From CAYJBH01 sp964369965 (GTDB lineage: Bacteria; Bacillota; Clostridia; Oscillospirales; Ruminococcaceae): DNA of 64,000 bases. Both the position numbers and the translations under genes were made by a program. The stretch covers positions 22,855-86,854 of the forward strand of contig CAYJGF010000009.1 in NCBI GenBank assembly GCA_964369965.1, written 5' to 3'. The notes under the pieces are model-generated. The model saw nothing but the letters and a program-made list of their open reading frames with translations. It was not told where the DNA came from and ran no database searches. Positions 1 to 7,929 of this stretch are shown here, in pieces (positions within the stretch are counted from its first letter, which is position 1; each line of letters begins with the position of its first letter).

Positions 1-456
1 CAAAAGATTGTTTTTTCCTTTGTCAACCTTATGTTTTCCTTTATCGCTCTTATTATAGTCATGATTGCGACCGGTCAACCGTTTACCTTTGTGACACTGC
101 TTTTTCCCTTGCCGATGATACTTTTATTCTTTTTCGAGCTTGGGTGTGGGCTTATACTCGCCTCGCTCGCGGTGTTTTTTCGTGATGTGATGCATTTTTA
201 CAGCGTGCTTATCACCGCCTTGACCTATCTCACACCGCTTTTTTACCCCATTGAAATACTGCCGGATTATATGCAAACGGTGGTCAAATTCAATCCGATC
301 TACTGGTTTGTGACCATGTTCCGTCAGCCCATTCTTTATAATACCGTGCCGTCGTTAACCCAGTTTATCCTCTGCTCACTCTTTGCACTCGTCGCAATGA
401 TTATAGGATTGAGCTTGTTCAAAAAAACACAGGATAGGTTTATACTTTATGTCTAA
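1..456 (+). CDS. ABC-2 type polysaccharide export permease (5' partial)
   Basis: C-terminal part of an integral membrane permease of the TagG/RfbD (ABC-2) type, which moves a lipid-linked surface polysaccharide or teichoic acid across the cytoplasmic membrane. The frame is open from base 1, so the start lies outside the window. The visible 150 or so residues form several hydrophobic helices. The segment FFRDVMHFYSVLITALTYLTP is typical of the late helices of this family, and the protein ends in a short polar tail. Its 3' end overlaps the next gene, the matching ATPase, by 8 bases, so the two are translationally coupled. Family is fairly certain; the polymer exported is not known. Confidence 0.88.
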   Translation, partial: QKIVFSFVNLMFSFIALIIVMIATGQPFTFVTLLFPLPMILLFFFELGCGLILASLAVFFRDVMHFYSVLITALTYLTPLFYPIEILPDYMQTVVKFNPIYWFVTMFRQPILYNTVPSLTQFILCSLFALVAMIIGLSLFKKTQDRFILYV

Positions 457-1210
457 CCCGAAAAATAATAATACTGCTCAACCGGTTATCGAGGTGACCG
501 GTGTGTCCATGCGCTTTAACCTCGCAAAGGAAAAGCTGGACAGCTTTAAAGAATATATGATAAAGCTGATAAAACGACAGCTTAAATTTACCGAGTTTTA
601 TGCCCTTACCGATGTGAGTGTAACGGTCAACAAAGGGGAGATTTTCGGCATAGTCGGGCTGAACGGCAGTGGTAAAAGCACACTGCTCAAGGTCATCGCC
701 GGTGTCTTTAGACCGACGATGGGCACGGTCAAAATACGTGGCAACATTGCGCCGCTTATTGAGCTTGGCGCCGGCTTTGACCCTGATTTAACAGGGAGGG
801 AGAATATCTATCTCAACGGCTGTGTCCTCGGTTATAAGGAGGCGTTTTTGCGCGAAAAATTCGACGAGATTGTGGAGTTTTCCGAGCTCGCCGACATGAT
901 TGACGTGCCTATTAAAAACTATTCCTCCGGCATGGTAAGCCGACTTGCGTTCGCGATAGCCACCGTTGTGGAGCCGGATATCCTCATCTCGGATGAGGTG
1001 CTCTCGGTCGGCGACTTCTTGTTCACAAAAAAATGTGAGGCTCGCATAGAAAAGTTGATAGAAAACGGCACGACCGTTTTGCTGGTCAGCCACGATATCA
1101 ATCAGATAGAGCGCATGTGTGACCGCGCCGCCTGGATAAAAAACGGGCGGATTATGTTGATAGGCTCAACCGCCAAGGTCTGTGAGACCTACAAAAATTC
1201 CACAAGATAG
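449..1210 (+). CDS. ABC transporter ATPase for polysaccharide/teichoic acid export (TagH/RfbE type)
   Basis: Cytoplasmic ATPase partner of the upstream permease. The Walker A motif GLNGSGKST lies at about residues 70-78, the signature YSSGMVSR at about 156-163, and Walker B ILISDE at about 177-182, followed by a switch histidine in LLVSHD. At 253 residues it lacks the C-terminal carbohydrate-binding extension found in some O-antigen ATPases, so export is probably independent of chain-end recognition. It overlaps the permease gene by 8 bases, and a glycosyltransferase follows after 9 bases. Together they form the end of a polysaccharide assembly and export operon. Confidence 0.92.
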   Translation: MSNPKNNNTAQPVIEVTGVSMRFNLAKEKLDSFKEYMIKLIKRQLKFTEFYALTDVSVTVNKGEIFGIVGLNGSGKSTLLKVIAGVFRPTMGTVKIRGNIAPLIELGAGFDPDLTGRENIYLNGCVLGYKEAFLREKFDEIVEFSELADMIDVPIKNYSSGMVSRLAFAIATVVEPDILISDEVLSVGDFLFTKKCEARIEKLIENGTTVLLVSHDINQIERMCDRAAWIKNGRIMLIGSTAKVCETYKNSTR

Positions 1211-1219
1211 GGGTGAACG

Positions 1220-3055
1220 GTGGAGCAAAAAGGACAAAGCAAGGACAGCGTCGCCGCCGCAATAGCGCGCAACCTTTCCTTAAAAAGGCTTAAACAAAAT
1301 TTACAACGGGCGATGGATTGCCTTAAAACGCGTGGGGTTGAGGCGACCGTCCGAGAGTTTAAATTTCGTCTTGCGCTCGCACTTCATGCCGAAATATGGA
1401 TGTACCGCGCCGACCTGCCGCTGCGCCGAGAAATAGCAAAACAGCGCAGAACACAGCTTGAAAAAAAGCCGTTGGTGTCGGTGGTGGTGCCGCTGTATAA
1501 CCCACCACGCAGATTTTTTGTTGAACTGTTGGACAGTGTCCTGCACCAAAGCTACCGCAATTTAGAGCTAATACTCGTCGATGCCGGCGACGGTGCGCAG
1601 AGCCGTAAAATCCTCAAACGCTACAAAGACGAGCGCATTGTCTACCAAAAAATTGAGAATAACGGTATTTCAGACAATACGACCGTCGGGTTAAAACTTG
1701 CAAAAGGGGAGCTTATAACCCTGCTCGACCATGACGACCTGCTATATAAAAACGCACTCTTCGAGGTGGTCACTGCGTATAACAGCACCGGTGCCGAGGT
1801 CATCTACAGTGATGAAATTATTCTATCCCACGACTGCAAAAAATTGCGTGAATTTCATTTTAAACCGGATTATTCCCCCCACTATCTCGCCTGTTGCAAC
1901 TATATCACCCACCTTTGTGTTTTTGGTGCAAAGCTCATTGACCGGGTCGGTCGATACGAAAAAAGCGACTATGAGGGTGCCGGCGACCATGACCTGATAC
2001 TGCGACTATGTGAAAAGGCAAATAAGGTATATCATATTCCGAAGATACTATATATATGGCGTGGACACGATGGGTCTACCGCATCTGATATGTCGGCGAA
2101 ACCTTATGCCGTGACCGCAGGGGCAAGGGCGATAACCGATCATCTTGACCGCATTGGTCAATCTGCAAATGTCACCCCACAAAAAAATCACCCCGGCGCC
2201 TTTTATCCAAGGTATAAAAAGGCGGATGGCAGTGTCTCGGTGGTCATACCGAACTATGAGCATAAAGAGGATCTTGAGCGCTGTCTCGACACGCTGTATA
2301 AAAATGCCGGCATCGACGATTTTGAGGTTATTGTGGTGGAGAATAACTCAAAATCGAGCGAAATATTCGCCTTTTATGACAGGGCTGTTGCAAACTATAA
2401 AAACCTAAAGGTGGTAAAATACAACGATAAATTCAACTTTTCCGCCGTGTGCAACCTCGGGGTTGAAAACTCAAATGGTGATCATGTTTTATTGCTCAAC
2501 AACGACATAGAGATTATATCGCCCGACTTTGTGCGTGAAATGCTTTGCTACTCCTGCATGGAAAATGTCGGCGCGGTGGGCGCAAAACTTTACTATCCAA
2601 ACGAAAAGATACAGCACGCCGGCGTTTTTATCGGCATTAACAACAGCGCAGGGCACTCCCACAAATCGCACCCCTCCTCCTCCGGTGGGGACATGTATCG
2701 CCTTTGCACGGCGCAAAATATGCTCGCGGTCACCGGCGCGGCGTTGATGGTGAAACGCAAATTGTACATTGACCAGGGTGGTCTAAACGAGCGAGATTTT
2801 GCGATAGCTTTCAATGATGTCGACCTTTGTCTGCGACTATATCGGAACGGGTACTACAACGTTATGACCCCATTCGCCGTCGCCTATCACCATGAGAGTC
2901 TGTCACGCGGAACGGACGAGGAGGGGGAGAATAACCTGCGTTTTGAGCGGGAACTTTTAAACCTGCGTGAGAAATACGCCGATATTTTCCGTGACGGTGA
3001 CCCATTTTATAACCCACATCTGACCACGCTGGACGAGAGCTACGGTTGGAGGTAG
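1220..3055 (+). CDS. tandem family 2 glycosyltransferase
   Basis: A 611-residue protein with two GT-A (GT2) domains. The first begins near residue 83 (VSVVVPLYNPP) and carries the metal-binding acidic motif LLDHDD. The second begins near residue 337 (VSVVIPNYEH) and carries LLLNNDIE. Tandem GT2 proteins usually add alternating or repeated sugars to a growing surface glycan. The start is GTG, preceded by a GGGG-rich ribosome site. It directly follows the ABC exporter genes in the same operon, so it probably builds the polymer they export. Sugar specificity cannot be read from the sequence. Confidence 0.9.
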   Translation: MEQKGQSKDSVAAAIARNLSLKRLKQNLQRAMDCLKTRGVEATVREFKFRLALALHAEIWMYRADLPLRREIAKQRRTQLEKKPLVSVVVPLYNPPRRFFVELLDSVLHQSYRNLELILVDAGDGAQSRKILKRYKDERIVYQKIENNGISDNTTVGLKLAKGELITLLDHDDLLYKNALFEVVTAYNSTGAEVIYSDEIILSHDCKKLREFHFKPDYSPHYLACCNYITHLCVFGAKLIDRVGRYEKSDYEGAGDHDLILRLCEKANKVYHIPKILYIWRGHDGSTASDMSAKPYAVTAGARAITDHLDRIGQSANVTPQKNHPGAFYPRYKKADGSVSVVIPNYEHKEDLERCLDTLYKNAGIDDFEVIVVENNSKSSEIFAFYDRAVANYKNLKVVKYNDKFNFSAVCNLGVENSNGDHVLLLNNDIEIISPDFVREMLCYSCMENVGAVGAKLYYPNEKIQHAGVFIGINNSAGHSHKSHPSSSGGDMYRLCTAQNMLAVTGAALMVKRKLYIDQGGLNERDFAIAFNDVDLCLRLYRNGYYNVMTPFAVAYHHESLSRGTDEEGENNLRFERELLNLREKYADIFRDGDPFYNPHLTTLDESYGWR

Positions 3056-3094
3056 AATACACCAACACTCCCCATTTAAAGAAAGGAATAACCC

Positions 3095-4726
3095 ATGAAG
3101 TTGACATTTCTCGGTGCCGCCGGAATGGTTACCGGCAGTTGCACCCTCTTAGAGCACGGCGAGCTAAAACTGCTTATCGATTGCGGTATGTTCCAAGGTC
3201 GCGACCATGACATGGTGCAGACACTCCCCTGTGATGCTGCCGACATTGATGCGGTTATACTGACTCACAGCCACATTGACCACTCCGGTCACATTCCGAT
3301 GTTGATCAAAAACGGTTTTAAAGGTGTTATCTATTCCACCTCCGCCACAAGACGTCTCGCCGAGCTGTTGTTGATGGACTGCGCGCATATTCAAAAGACG
3401 GAACTTAACTGGAAGAACAAAAAGTTAATTCGTGCCGGCAAACCGCCGGAGGAGCCACTCTATGATGAAAATCATGTCAAAGCGACCATCAAGATGTTTG
3501 AAAACACCGACTATCGCACACCGATGCAGATAGCGCCCGATGTGACCCTTTGCTTTTATGATGCCGGTCACCTGCTCGGCTCGTCCGTAGTGGAGATTGA
3601 ACTTGTCGATGAGGAGGGGAAAAAGCGCCGCTTGGTCTTTTCCGGCGACCTTGGCAACGACTCGCGGCCGCTTCTCTGTGACCCCGACCGCGTGAGCGAT
3701 GCCGACTGCGTCGTGATGGAGAGCACCTACGGCGGTAGAGTACACGAGGGGCTGGACAACACAAAAAAAGAGCTCGCACGCCTTGTGCGTGAGACGTTTG
3801 AGCGCGGCGGCAAGGTGATAATCCCTGCCTTTGCGGTGGGTCGAACACAGGAGCTTTTGTACCACCTGCGTGAGCTGTACGACGAGGGGGTTTTCAAAGG
3901 TTTTGAGCACTGCCCTGTCTATGTCGACAGCCCCCTTGCGGTGGAGGCAACGCGCCTTTTTGAGGAGTATGCCGACAGCTATTTCGACGAGGAGACACGC
4001 TCGGTGCTCCGCCGTGGGGACGACCCCATCACCTTTGATCAGTTGACCCTGTCGGTCAGCACCGCCGAATCGCGCCAGATCAACAGCTATAAAGGGTCCT
4101 GTATTATTATATCCGCCTCCGGCATGTGCGATGCGGGCAGGATAAAGCACCATCTGAAATACAACCTGTATAATCCTAACAACACCGTAGTTTTCGCCGG
4201 TTATCAGGCGGAGGGAACGCTCGGCAGGCGACTGCTGGAGGGCGCGAAAAGGGTGAACATATTCGGTGAAACGGTGTCGGTCAAGGCTAAGGTATGCAAG
4301 ATATCCGGCATTTCCGCCCACGCCGACCAAAACGCCCTTGTGGACTGGATTTCCGACTTTGATCCCTCGCCTCCCATCATCTTTTTAAACCATGGCGATC
4401 CCGACGCTGTCGGCGCGCTCGGTGCACTTGTAAAGGAGAAAACCGGTGTCACCCCATTAAAACCCACCGTGGGGGAGAGCTTTACGCTGGACTTCAACGG
4501 CATACCGGAGCGAAACATCGCCGACAAGGTAGAACCGTTGACCAAGCCGGTCAACAACGCCGAGGTCAAGTTGATCGCCGACGCCGCGCTGCTTAAACTA
4601 TATGCCGCCGCCGGCAAACTCCACTCACTCAGTGAGCTGGATGCGAACGGTGAGCGCGTCGATATAACCGCCGCCGCCGCGAAGATAGAGGAGCTGTGGG
4701 AGCTGTTAAAGCAGAACGATAAATAG
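3095..4726 (+). CDS. beta-CASP metallo-beta-lactamase-fold RNase
   Basis: A 543-residue metallohydrolase. The zinc motif THSHIDHSGH lies at about residues 57-66. Further MBL motifs (SGDLGND, ESTYGG) are followed by a beta-CASP region (IIPAFAVGRTQELL, YVDSPLAVEAT) and a C-terminal RMMBL-type segment with GISAHADQ. This arrangement matches the CPSF-73-like/KH-less RNase group (YtsJ/mRNA 3'-end type) more than RNase J, which is longer and N-terminally different. It probably cuts or trims RNA in the cytoplasm. A ribosome site AAAGAAAGGA precedes the ATG. It is separated by 39 bases from the glycosyltransferase and is unlikely to be part of polysaccharide synthesis. Confidence 0.88.
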   Translation: MKLTFLGAAGMVTGSCTLLEHGELKLLIDCGMFQGRDHDMVQTLPCDAADIDAVILTHSHIDHSGHIPMLIKNGFKGVIYSTSATRRLAELLLMDCAHIQKTELNWKNKKLIRAGKPPEEPLYDENHVKATIKMFENTDYRTPMQIAPDVTLCFYDAGHLLGSSVVEIELVDEEGKKRRLVFSGDLGNDSRPLLCDPDRVSDADCVVMESTYGGRVHEGLDNTKKELARLVRETFERGGKVIIPAFAVGRTQELLYHLRELYDEGVFKGFEHCPVYVDSPLAVEATRLFEEYADSYFDEETRSVLRRGDDPITFDQLTLSVSTAESRQINSYKGSCIIISASGMCDAGRIKHHLKYNLYNPNNTVVFAGYQAEGTLGRRLLEGAKRVNIFGETVSVKAKVCKISGISAHADQNALVDWISDFDPSPPIIFLNHGDPDAVGALGALVKEKTGVTPLKPTVGESFTLDFNGIPERNIADKVEPLTKPVNNAEVKLIADAALLKLYAAAGKLHSLSELDANGERVDITAAAAKIEELWELLKQNDK

Positions 4727-4740
4727 TATAGGAGCGCATA

Positions 4741-5349
4741 ATGATTGCAATTATAGATTATCTCGCAGGGAATGCACCGAGTGTGCTCTCCGCGGTCAAA
4801 AAGTTAGGGCACACCGCCACCCTCGCCGCAAAGCCGGAGGAGCTAAATGACGCGACCCACATCATACTGCCCGGCGTTGGCAGTGCCGGTGCGACCATGC
4901 GCTCGCTCGAACAGTCCGGCTTTGTCGATACGCTCTGTGAGCTGGTGTTGACCAAGGAGGTCAATTTCCTCGGAGTTTGTGTCGGTATGCAGATTTTATT
5001 TGAACACAGCGAGGAGGAGGATGCCGACTGTCTCGGTTGGTTGACCGGGTCGGTCAAGCGTTTTGACCAAGTTGGTCAACGGGTGCCGCAGATGGGGTGG
5101 AATGAGGTTGAATTTATAAAACCTGTGGGATTTACAGCGACAAAGGACTATTTTTACTTTGTCAATTCCTACTACGCCGTGCCGAGCGATGAGGGCGACA
5201 TATGGGGCAAAACGCACTATGGTGACTATTTTTGCTCCTGTGTAAACCGAAAAAACATCTTCGGCACACAGTTCCATATTGAAAAGAGCGGCCCTGCCGG
5301 ACTTGCGCTTTTGGACGGATTTCTCGGTATAAAGGAGGTTGAATTTTGA
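4741..5349 (+). CDS. hisH: HisH-like glutamine amidotransferase subunit
   Basis: Class I glutamine amidotransferase of the HisH family; it releases ammonia from glutamine for a partner synthase. The triad appears intact: the nucleophile Cys80 in GVCVGMQ, and His179 and Glu181 in FHIEKS (HisH proteins more often read FHPEKS). Length is 202 residues, normal for HisH. It is followed by a HisF-like gene 108 bases on, but no other histidine genes (hisA, hisI, hisG) are nearby. Because the partner HisF lacks a catalytic Asp, the pair may serve an amidation other than imidazole glycerol phosphate synthesis, possibly sugar modification for the upstream polysaccharide locus. That last step is inference. 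Confidence 0.88.
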   Translation: MIAIIDYLAGNAPSVLSAVKKLGHTATLAAKPEELNDATHIILPGVGSAGATMRSLEQSGFVDTLCELVLTKEVNFLGVCVGMQILFEHSEEEDADCLGWLTGSVKRFDQVGQRVPQMGWNEVEFIKPVGFTATKDYFYFVNSYYAVPSDEGDIWGKTHYGDYFCSCVNRKNIFGTQFHIEKSGPAGLALLDGFLGIKEVEF

Positions 5350-5422
5350 AAGACTTTTCAAAATTCCGAGTTTTGTTTCTTTCAAACGAAAAACGTTTGA
5401 ATTTCGTCACCGTGTGACGAAA
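5341..5422. other. three consecutive perfect hairpins between hisH and hisF
   Basis: Three perfect palindromes lie back to back. The first is an 11-bp stem at 5341-5351/5356-5366 (GAATTTTGAAA), which contains the hisH stop codon. The second is an 8-bp stem at 5381-5388/5394-5401 (TTCAAACG). The third is a 9-bp stem at 5402-5410/5414-5422 (TTTCGTCAC). None is followed by a T-run, so ordinary intrinsic termination is unlikely. They could stabilise or process the hisH-hisF message, or adjust the relative synthesis of the two subunits. Confidence 0.75.
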
Positions 5423-5457
5423 CCGAAAAAAACATCGAGAAAGGAATGGTAATAAAT

Positions 5458-6249
5458 ATGCTTACAAAACGTTTGATAGCCTGCTTTGACGTGGTGAACG
5501 GTGTCGTGACTAAGGCACAACAATTTAATGACAATATCGAGGTAGCTCCGGCGGAGATGCTTGCCCAAAAGGTCTATGAGGACGGCATCGACGAGCTTAT
5601 ATTTTTTGATATAAAGGCGAGCGCCGAAAAGCGCCCCATCGACATACAGATGGTCAAAAATGTCGCCGCGCACGTGTTTATCCCGTTCACGGTCGGGGGC
5701 GGTATCAAGACGCTGGACGACATGTACATGACGCTCAAAGCCGGTGCGGAAAAGATAAGCATCGACTCCATGGCGGTGCGAAACCCCGACATTATAACCG
5801 AGGGGGCAAAGGCGTTCGGCTCGCAGTGTATCGTCCTGTCCACACAGGTCAAATACGTCGGTGTGAGCGATAAAATCCCGAGCGGGTACGAGGTCTTTAT
5901 CGACGGAGCACGCCTTGCAACAGGGCTTTGCGCGATGGAGTGGCTGAGACGTGGGGTTGCGCTCGGCGCCGGTGAGGTCTGCCTCAACAGTATCGACAAC
6001 GACGGCATGGTGAGCGGTTATGAAATGAATATCACCAAGCGCGCGGCAGAGGAGTTATCCGTCCCACTCATAGCGTCGGGCGGTGCAGGCACACCGGAGC
6101 ACATCGCCGAGCTGTTTTCCACCTGCCCTGCCGGCGCGGCGATTATCAGCAGTATGCTCTATTCCCCGCGCCTTGAAAAAAACTACACGGTAGCGGAGAT
6201 TAAGGAATATCTAACCGATAAAAACATACACATGAGACCGGTCAAATAG
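5458..6249 (+). CDS. hisF: HisF-like cyclase with altered active site
   Basis: A TIM-barrel protein of the HisF family, partner of the HisH-like subunit upstream. The start is placed at the second ATG (protein MLTKRLIACFDV), because the upstream in-frame ATG at 5446 overlaps the ribosome site GAAAGGA and true HisF proteins begin MLxKRI. Asp11 is present (CFDV), and the phosphate-binding glycines are kept (VGGGI, ASGGAG). The second catalytic acid, Asp130 of HisF (in AIDAKR), is replaced by Gln130 (LSTQVKY), and several substrate-contact positions also differ. It may therefore act on another substrate, as the secondary HisF proteins of glycan amidation loci do. The proposed change of role is inference; family membership is firm. 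Confidence 0.85.
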   Translation: MLTKRLIACFDVVNGVVTKAQQFNDNIEVAPAEMLAQKVYEDGIDELIFFDIKASAEKRPIDIQMVKNVAAHVFIPFTVGGGIKTLDDMYMTLKAGAEKISIDSMAVRNPDIITEGAKAFGSQCIVLSTQVKYVGVSDKIPSGYEVFIDGARLATGLCAMEWLRRGVALGAGEVCLNSIDNDGMVSGYEMNITKRAAEELSVPLIASGGAGTPEHIAELFSTCPAGAAIISSMLYSPRLEKNYTVAEIKEYLTDKNIHMRPVK

Positions 6250-6261
6250 GAGAAAATCAAT

Positions 6262-6966
6262 ATGTCGGAGTTTAAAAAAATAGGTGTAATAGGCGCACTG
6301 GAAAAGGAGGTCAGCTCCATCACGGATAAAATGACCGAGGTGGCAGGCGAAAAGGTCGGAGGTGTCGACTTTTATAGAGGTGAATATGAGGGTGTTAAAA
6401 TTGTAATATGCTGTGTCGGCATGGGTAAAGCGGCGGCGGCGGCAGGAACACAGTTGCTCTGCACCCATTTCGGTTGCGATGCGGTGATATTCAGCGGTAT
6501 TGCCGGCAACATGAGCGGCAGGGTCGGCATAAACGACATCGTGCTCGGGAAATATGTCTACTACCACGACGCACAGACCGACATGCTCGCGCAATCCTAC
6601 CCAAATTTAGAGCGATACACCGCCGATGAGCGGTTGCTCCTTGCCGCCGACAAGGTCTGCAAATCGCTCGGCATAAACTATATTCAAGGTGAGATTGCCA
6701 CCGGCGACCTCTTTATCGGCAGTGACGCGCTAAAGGCGGATATCCGCTCGCGTTGCAACCCCGACTGTGTCGAGATGGAGGGCGCGGCGGTCAGCCACAT
6801 AGCGGCGAAAAACGACGTCCCCTGTTTGATTATTCGCAGTATAAGCGACAACGCCGACGACGAGGCAGGCGAGACCCTCGGCAACGCGCAGGCGGAGTTT
6901 GACATAACAGAATTTTGCAAGACCTCGGCGAGGATATTGTTAGGAGTAGTCGGGAGTTTTATTTAG
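6262..6966 (+). CDS. mtnN: 5'-methylthioadenosine/S-adenosylhomocysteine nucleosidase
   Basis: Cytoplasmic nucleosidase (Pfs/MtnN) that cleaves adenine from methylthioadenosine and S-adenosylhomocysteine. It shows the N-terminal GALEKEV with catalytic Glu14, GIAGNM, VEMEGAA (Glu173) and the catalytic Asp196 in RSISDNAD. Length is 234 residues, standard for the family. It begins 12 bases after hisF with ribosome site AGGAGAAAA. Together with luxS at 59.9 kb it completes S-adenosylhomocysteine breakdown to homocysteine. The TAG stop is the first three bases of a repeat element (6964-7140). Confidence 0.95.
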   Translation: MSEFKKIGVIGALEKEVSSITDKMTEVAGEKVGGVDFYRGEYEGVKIVICCVGMGKAAAAAGTQLLCTHFGCDAVIFSGIAGNMSGRVGINDIVLGKYVYYHDAQTDMLAQSYPNLERYTADERLLLAADKVCKSLGINYIQGEIATGDLFIGSDALKADIRSRCNPDCVEMEGAAVSHIAAKNDVPCLIIRSISDNADDEAGETLGNAQAEFDITEFCKTSARILLGVVGSFI

Positions 6967-7140
6967 TGAATAGTGAATAGTGAAGAGTGAAGAGTTGAGG
7001 TATCGCCTGCGGCGATGATTTGTAGGGTTTGTTTGTAGGGTGAGGTCACGACCCCGCCGCAATGCCGAGATATCAAAATATGTTAATGAATTTAAAATTA
7101 AAAAGGCGAAGCCGTTTCAACAACTATTCATTATTAACTA
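6964..7140. repeat. heptamer-ended MITE-like element, copy A
   Basis: A 177-bp intergenic element. It starts with tandem TAGTGAA heptamers (6964 on), has an internal palindrome ATCGCC-TGC-GGCGAT, a GTAGGG segment and a GGCGAAGCC hairpin near 7104, and ends with heptamers in inverted orientation (AACTATTCATTATTAACTA). A near-full second copy lies inverted at 26169-26367. Both ends fall exactly on stop codons: the TAG of mtnN (6964-6966) and the TAG of the convergent gene on the minus strand (7138-7140). The element therefore supplies both stops and fills the whole intergenic space. No transposase is encoded. Confidence 0.85.
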
Positions 7141-7842
7141 ATAAACAATCTCCCCAAACACCTCCTGCCCTACGGCAATCGTCTCAAGGCGCTCCTCTTT
7201 ATCTTCGTCGGCACTTATCACCCTTGTGGTTATCACAATCTCTTGATAAAGCTCATCATACAGCTCCTGCATCCACTCCTCCGAGAATTCTCCGGTGGGG
7301 GTTAGGTTGGTCTCATAAAGATGAAAACCTGCCTGCTCGGCACTCTCGGCAACCATGATAGGGTCAAAAAGGTTGGCGAATATCTCGTACTGATCTTGCA
7401 TGGTATCAAAGTCATCGGTTAGGTATATATAGGACATCATCTCGCTCATGTCCGCCGACATCCTCGTCACTGCCGCCATCTGGGTATATGGGTCAGCGGT
7501 GTCGGTGTTTGCAATGTTATAAACATTGAGCATAGCGACCGTCTGGCCATCGCCGTTTATATCCTCTATATAAACGCTAAGGTCATTTTGCAGTGCCTCG
7601 GTCACCTCGGTGGGAATGGTGCCCCTACCTGTTATATACGCAAACTGCACGTCCGGGTGAACCTGCGTCACTATATCATAGATAAAAAATCCTAAAACCG
7701 CAACGGCGATTGCACCGACCGCAAAAAATATCCTATGATAAAGCCAAAAGTTTTTCGCCTTGTCCTTTTTGGTCTGCTCCGGCAAAGGCGTCGGCTCCTC
7801 CATATCACTCTTTATCATGTTTATATAGTCTTTGCTCGGCAT
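7138..7842 (-). CDS. single-pass membrane protein, unknown function
   Basis: I do not recognise a family. The 234-residue protein has a charged cytoplasmic N-terminus with prolines and lysines (about residues 1-32), one transmembrane helix (about 33-56, FFAVGAIAVAVLGFFIYDIV), and an acidic extracellular domain rich in Asp, Glu, Thr and Met. There is no lipobox or cleavable signal. It lies divergently from the AAA+ ATPase gene across an 87-bp spacer and converges on mtnN. Its stop codon lies inside the MITE-like element at its 3' end, so the last residues could have been changed by that insertion. Coding is supported by its length, codon pattern and clear membrane topology. Confidence 0.7.
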   Translation of the reverse strand: MPSKDYINMIKSDMEEPTPLPEQTKKDKAKNFWLYHRIFFAVGAIAVAVLGFFIYDIVTQVHPDVQFAYITGRGTIPTEVTEALQNDLSVYIEDINGDGQTVAMLNVYNIANTDTADPYTQMAAVTRMSADMSEMMSYIYLTDDFDTMQDQYEIFANLFDPIMVAESAEQAGFHLYETNLTPTGEFSEEWMQELYDELYQEIVITTRVISADEDKEERLETIAVGQEVFGEIVY

Positions 7843-7929
7843 ATTCTTACCCCTTTATTATGTTATTATTGCAAGTTTAAAACAGTATTATGAAAATAGC
7901 GTGAAAATTAGAAAGGAATGGCAAAAATT

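Noticed and set aside
3425..4330. 301-codon open frame on the minus strand
   Set aside because: It lies wholly antisense to the beta-CASP nuclease gene, whose motifs are complete; its translation is rich in His, Arg and Leu and matches nothing. It is a by-product of codon bias.
6964..7140. CRISPR-like array suggested by the repeated heptamers
   Set aside because: The units are 7 bp with no spacers, and no cas gene is present.
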